This document shows, piece by piece, positions 60,853 to 64,000 of a stretch of 64,000 nucleotides of DNA. How positions within the stretch are numbered: the first letter of the stretch is position 1; each line of letters begins with the position of its first letter. The translations under genes were made by a program, and so were the position numbers. Source of the stretch: JBCBJX01 sp964342855 (GTDB lineage: Bacteria; Pseudomonadota; Alphaproteobacteria; Caulobacterales; Parvularculaceae); contig CAYFIB010000013.1 in assembly GCA_964342855.1 (NCBI GenBank), positions 1 through 64,000 of the forward strand, given 5' to 3'. Below the pieces are notes generated by a model. That model worked only from the letters and a program-made list of their open reading frames with translations, was not told the DNA's origin and made no database searches.

Positions 60853-61920
60853 TCAGTACAGCAGATAGCCGAGGCGGAACGAAATTCCCTGTACGGTCTG
60901 GTTGCTTCCCACCAGAGCCGTTTCCGAAAGCGGCGAGTAATTGGTCAGGCGGTAGACAAGGTCCGCGCGCCATTTGCGCCGCCAGGTGCTTGTCACGCCG
61001 ACGCTGACATCGATGCCGACCAGCCACTCGTCGCTGAAGAACGCGCTGTCCGAACGGTCGCCGATGACGCCGCCGACTTCGTCCTGCGCGAAGGCATCGC
61101 GGTAGCCGCCCGCAAGCAGGAAGTTGGCGAAGCCCTCGGTCGCCCGGTTTGGCGTGACCGGCACTTTGATTTCAAGGCCGGTACGCGCCGTGTAGAGATC
61201 GTACGCCTCAAGACGCGAGCCGGATGCGGGCGTGCGCGTCTCGGTCGGCGTCAGCGGGTCCGGCCCGGTGAAATCGAAAAGCGTGTCATAGGTCGCGGTG
61301 TCGATCCGCACGCGTTCGTAGCGCCCGGAGACGACCAGCGCGACGACGTCGCCGAGCGCGCGGGTCTTCGCGTCCAGCTCGAAATCATAGCGCCGCATCT
61401 TCGCGTCGGTGACGCGCTCCAGCGCCTGACCGGTCGAAAAATCGCCGCCGCGCTGGATGATCTCCGTATCGCCCTCGCCGAAGCCGATGGTGAGATTGAA
61501 CGTCGTCTGACGAAGAAACGCGCTTGGCGCGCGCAAGGTGAACACGCCGCCGTTCATGATGAAGGCGTAGGGCTCGCCGCGCGAGGTGAGATCGAACTCG
61601 CTGTCCGTGCGCACGGTGCCGAGGGAGAAGCTGTCCTGCACGCCCCAGGTCTTGAAAGAAGCGCCGACCAGCCAACCGACATCGCTGCCCGCAAGCGCTT
61701 CGTACTCATCCTCGGCGCGGACATCGTCCTGCTCGGCGATGTCCGTCTCATCCTCGGCGTGAACAACGTCCTGCTCGGCGATGTCCGTGCGAAGAGAGAT
61801 CGGCGTCGGGCCCGTCTGCTGCGCAAGCGCTGGAGACGCGGCGACAGACACGCAGAGAGCGCTCGCGGCTGTCGCCGCAATCGTCGTCGTCCCGCTCAAA
61901 AATCCCCGTAGGCCCGCCAT
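60853..61920 (-). CDS. Predicted outer-membrane beta-barrel protein
   Basis: The 355-residue protein has a signal peptide (ASALCVSVAASPALAQQ), an acidic N-terminal linker made of a 14-residue tandem repeat (TDIAEQDVVHAEDE and TDIAEQDDVRAEDE), and amphipathic strands. It ends in GISFRLGYLLY with a terminal aromatic, the outer-membrane insertion signal. I do not recognise a named family. It lies 40 bases upstream of the hydrolase gene and is probably first in the operon with hydrolase, caspase and the small secreted protein. Confidence 0.65.
   Translation of the reverse strand: MAGLRGFLSGTTTIAATAASALCVSVAASPALAQQTGPTPISLRTDIAEQDVVHAEDETDIAEQDDVRAEDEYEALAGSDVGWLVGASFKTWGVQDSFSLGTVRTDSEFDLTSRGEPYAFIMNGGVFTLRAPSAFLRQTTFNLTIGFGEGDTEIIQRGGDFSTGQALERVTDAKMRRYDFELDAKTRALGDVVALVVSGRYERVRIDTATYDTLFDFTGPDPLTPTETRTPASGSRLEAYDLYTARTGLEIKVPVTPNRATEGFANFLLAGGYRDAFAQDEVGGVIGDRSDSAFFSDEWLVGIDVSVGVTSTWRRKWRADLVYRLTNYSPLSETALVGSNQTVQGISFRLGYLLY
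61705..61788 (-). repeat. 42-bp tandem repeat, two copies, inside the barrel gene
   Basis: The unit at 61705-61746 is repeated at 61747-61788 with three base differences. It keeps the reading frame and encodes the acidic 14-residue repeat between the signal peptide and the barrel. Confidence 0.95.
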
Positions 61921-62033
61921 ACGCGCCTCCCTCTCCCGTCATGTGAAAGTGCCCGCAGCGCCGCGCGAAAGCAAGGATCGTATCGCGACAGATCGGTGAC
62001 GGTCGGTAAGAATACGCCGTCTCGCAGGAGCCG

Positions 62034-62825
62034 TCAGAGAAAGAGCGCGACGCTCTGGCGGGCGGCGATAACCGGCTGTCCGGACGCGTTCCAGATCAGC
62101 ATGTCCTGGCTGGAGTAGCCGGCCTGCGCATGGTCGGCGCGGGTCTGCATCAGCCACCAGCCGTCCTCGGTCTCGAAGTCTTCGACAAGCACGTTGACCA
62201 TCCAGGTGACGGAACTGATCGGCGCGGGCTCGGGAAACTTCGCGAACATGGCGGGCGGCGGCATGTCGGCGATGGCCAGCATGGCGGACATGCCCGCGGC
62301 ATCGCGATCCCGATGGCGGATCCAGATGAGGTGATCGTGCTTGTCGGAGCCGGAAACCGGGATCCCCCCCGCGGCGAGATGGCTGTTGAACTTGCTCGCG
62401 AAACTCGGTCGCATGAACGCGCCCTCGGGGATCATCGGCGGGCACTCTTCCGGAGCCGGGACGCTCGGCGCGGGAATATGAAACTCATCGAACATCGACG
62501 GCCGCGCGGCGCCAAACGCGAACTGGCAGCGCGCGGCGATGCCTTTTTCGCCGGTGAGGTCCGCGCCGATAAACTGGACATTGCGGCCCGCGCGCAACAC
62601 TTCCGCGCGCGCCTCGACCTCGCCGCCGGCCGGGCCAATGAAGGCGACAGTCGCAGACCGCAGCGGCGGCGCCTCCGGCGCGATCAGCCGGGCGGCCTCA
62701 TGGCAATAGGCGGCGGTGAGCCCGCCATAGATCGTGCGGCCCTGCATCCACTCTTCAGGCGGATGGGCGATGAGGCTGGTTTCGGACCGCTCGGCGGCGG
62801 CCATCAGTTCAGTGAATGAGGTCAT
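62034..62825 (-). CDS. Acyl-CoA thioesterase family protein (double hotdog)
   Basis: The 263-residue protein has the TesB-like arrangement of two hotdog folds: WMQGRTIYGGLTAAYCHEAA, the typical first active-site helix region, then TVAFIGPAGGEVEARAEVLR in the first half. The second half has TWMVNVLVEDFE and AGYSSQDMLIWNASGQPVIA, the conserved end of this family with the acidic SQDMLIW strand. It hydrolyses an acyl-CoA; the chain length cannot be read. It lies 113 bases upstream of the barrel gene, far enough to be a separate unit. Confidence 0.88.
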   Translation of the reverse strand: MTSFTELMAAAERSETSLIAHPPEEWMQGRTIYGGLTAAYCHEAARLIAPEAPPLRSATVAFIGPAGGEVEARAEVLRAGRNVQFIGADLTGEKGIAARCQFAFGAARPSMFDEFHIPAPSVPAPEECPPMIPEGAFMRPSFASKFNSHLAAGGIPVSGSDKHDHLIWIRHRDRDAAGMSAMLAIADMPPPAMFAKFPEPAPISSVTWMVNVLVEDFETEDGWWLMQTRADHAQAGYSSQDMLIWNASGQPVIAARQSVALFL

Positions 62826-62864
62826 GCGCCTCTACTAGCGCATGTCTCGCAGGCGCGGCGCCTT

Positions 62865-63314
62865 CTAGAGCAGTTCCGCGCCGCCCTCGCCCGCCCGGTC
62901 GCCGCGTTTGCGCCCCTGAATGGAGTTGATGAAGAAGAGGCAGAGGATCGTCAGCGTCGCGGTGAACGAATAGACGAGCGGCAGGAGCCGCGCTTTCTCG
63001 GTCAGATCGTAATTGCGGATCACCTCGCCCGAGGCCTGCGCGCCGGTCGCCATCTCTTCGCGTTCCGCGAACATCGCCGCATCCGCATAAAGCGCTTCCA
63101 GCTGAGAGTAGTTGTCCGCCTGCGCGGAGTAATTCACGCCGAGAAAGCCGAGATAGGCGACGATAATGACCGCCTTCATGGTGCCCGGCACGAACTGACG
63201 CGCGATGATCAGCAGGCCGATGATCGCCATGTGAATGGTGAGAAAGAAGTTCCACACCTCGTTGATGATCGACAGCTGCGAGGCGATCAGATCCATGATT
63301 TCGTAAGCGCTCAT
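62865..63314 (-). CDS. Small membrane protein of unknown function
   Basis: The 149-residue protein has three membrane segments (about residues 20-38, 45-62 and 112-130) and a soluble stretch between the last two (QADNYSQLEALYADAAMFAE). I do not recognise a family. I chose MSAYEIMDL at 63314 over an upstream start eight codons earlier. It lies 39 bases upstream of the thioesterase gene and may be cotranscribed with it, though no functional link is evident. Confidence 0.65.
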   Translation of the reverse strand: MSAYEIMDLIASQLSIINEVWNFFLTIHMAIIGLLIIARQFVPGTMKAVIIVAYLGFLGVNYSAQADNYSQLEALYADAAMFAEREEMATGAQASGEVIRNYDLTEKARLLPLVYSFTATLTILCLFFINSIQGRKRGDRAGEGGAELL

Positions 63315-63437
63315 CGGTCCCCTCCGACAACTCGACATCTTTTCTTAGCGCGCGGCGCAGCGCGCGGCCAAGTCGTTAACGCCCCGTTAACCAAGTCCGG
63401 CGCGAGTGTGCGGCGGGAAAGGAACGGGGACCCGGAC

Positions 63438-63797
63438 ATGCTGATCAACGTGCTCAACGCCTTCTTCGCGCTGACCATCATCGCCGCTTCGATCGGACTG
63501 CTCGCGCAGGGCGCGAAATGGCTCGGCCTGACGAACACCGAGCCGAAAACGATGAAGCGCCATGGCCGCCGCCTCGCCATTCTCGACGCCGCGCCGCTCG
63601 ACGCGCGTCGACGCCTCTTTCTCGTGCGCATCGATGACGAAGAGCGCGCGCTCCTCATCGGCGGCGAGAACGATCTGGAGCTGTCGCCCCTCGTCGGCCG
63701 CGCGGAAATCTCTCGCGCCCGCGCGAAAACCCGCGACGAAGACGACGCGTCCAACGTCGTCGATCTCGACGCCGGCCGCCTGTTCGCGAACGGCTGA
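63438..63797 (+). CDS. FliO-like flagellar biosynthesis protein
   Basis: The 119-residue protein has one N-terminal transmembrane helix (VLNAFFALTIIAASIGLLAQ) and a short cytoplasmic domain with the FliO pattern LDARRRLFLVRIDDEERALL then IGGENDLEL. FliO helps assemble the flagellar export gate. GGGGA sits eight bases before the start. No other flagellar gene is in the window, so the name rests on this pattern alone. Together with the chemoreceptor at 15694 it fits a motile organism. Confidence 0.65.
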   Translation: MLINVLNAFFALTIIAASIGLLAQGAKWLGLTNTEPKTMKRHGRRLAILDAAPLDARRRLFLVRIDDEERALLIGGENDLELSPLVGRAEISRARAKTRDEDDASNVVDLDAGRLFANG

Positions 63798-63864
63798 GGC
63801 TCTAAACTTTTCAATGAATTCAAGTATTTAGCACGGCCTCCTAAAGCCGTCGCTCAGGCATTCT

Positions 63865-63966
63865 TGTCATCCCGACCGAGAGAAGCGAGAGCCGGGACCA
63901 AGGGTCGCGTGCGCTCGCTCCGAAACTCCGGGTCCCGGATAACGGTTTCGCCGTTTCCGGGACGAC
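63865..63966. repeat. Dispersed inverted-repeat element
   Basis: The stretch starts GTCATCCCGACC, contains GCGAGAGCCGGGACCAAGG and GGGTCCCGGATAACGG, and ends TTCCGGGACGAC. The outer ends and the inner GGGACC/GGTCCC words are inverted copies. This matches the non-coding dispersed repeats common between genes in many alphaproteobacteria. No other complete copy is in the window. Nothing else is visible from 63798 to the window end. Confidence 0.7.
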
Positions 63967-64000
63967 GCACAAATTGAGAATTCGGGACCGAGGCGCCGCC

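Noticed and set aside
1..64000. CRISPR arrays, rRNA genes and complete insertion sequences
   Set aside because: No regularly spaced repeats, rRNA-like sequence or transposase reading frame is visible in the window.

Overview
The window reads as a chromosomal segment of a high-GC, Gram-negative alphaproteobacterium, probably from a marine or oligotrophic lineage (Caulobacterales/Parvularculales-like; this placement is inference from protein style, not a measured phylogeny). The support is two large TonB-dependent receptors, a soluble PAS-PAS chemoreceptor ending in DDWSEF, short ATGA-overlapped operons, and a trailing dispersed repeat of a kind common in alphaproteobacterial intergenic DNA.

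Layout. 1-1.9 kb: the edge of a mobile element, with an intact P4-type tyrosine integrase reading leftwards and a low-GC remnant stretch at the left border. 1.9-15.3 kb: ordinary envelope and housekeeping genes (TPR protein, ClpP-fold periplasmic protein, two YceI proteins, short CDF metal exporter, M28 peptidase lipoprotein, SMP-30-like lipoprotein with a DUF1330 protein facing a LysR regulator, a membrane protein of unknown function, a second LysR facing two overlapping methyltransferases, and an MscS channel). 15.4-18.5 kb: an intact tRNA-Thr(UGU), a chemoreceptor, then a decayed tail of a pbpC-like gene and a decayed full-length copy of the same tRNA. 18.5-25.2 kb: a TonB receptor with a structured leader, a TPR-sulfotransferase, a BCCT osmolyte transporter and a MarR regulator. 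25.4-30.2 kb: an iron-uptake operon (TonB receptor, two small membrane proteins, PepSY reductase-like protein) behind a Fur-box-like site.

30.2-49.7 kb is one coherent nitrate-assimilation locus. It has molybdenum cofactor synthesis (moaE, moaB, moaC, mobA, moaA, moaD on one strand; a TSUP permease, moeA, a porin, nasT and nasS on the other). Facing these is a long minus-strand operon of nitrate transport (nrtA, nrtB, fused nrtCD ATPase), nitrite reductase (nirB, nirD), molybdenum nitrate reductase (nasA) and the siroheme enzyme cobA. NasS/NasT is expected to sense nitrate and control the operon through leader RNA; a hairpin with an A-x-x-G-x-x six-base loop sits just upstream of nrtA.

50.1-61.9 kb is a minus-strand block whose products all carry export or membrane-anchor signals: pbpC with a thioester alpha-2-macroglobulin, and a probable four-gene unit of outer-membrane barrel, secreted alpha/beta hydrolase, Tat-lipoprotein caspase and a small cysteine-containing secreted protein. 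The window ends with an acyl-CoA thioesterase, a membrane protein, a FliO-like protein and a dispersed inverted-repeat element. The most unusual features are the tRNA/pbpC ghosts around the chemoreceptor and the exported caspase-hydrolase unit.
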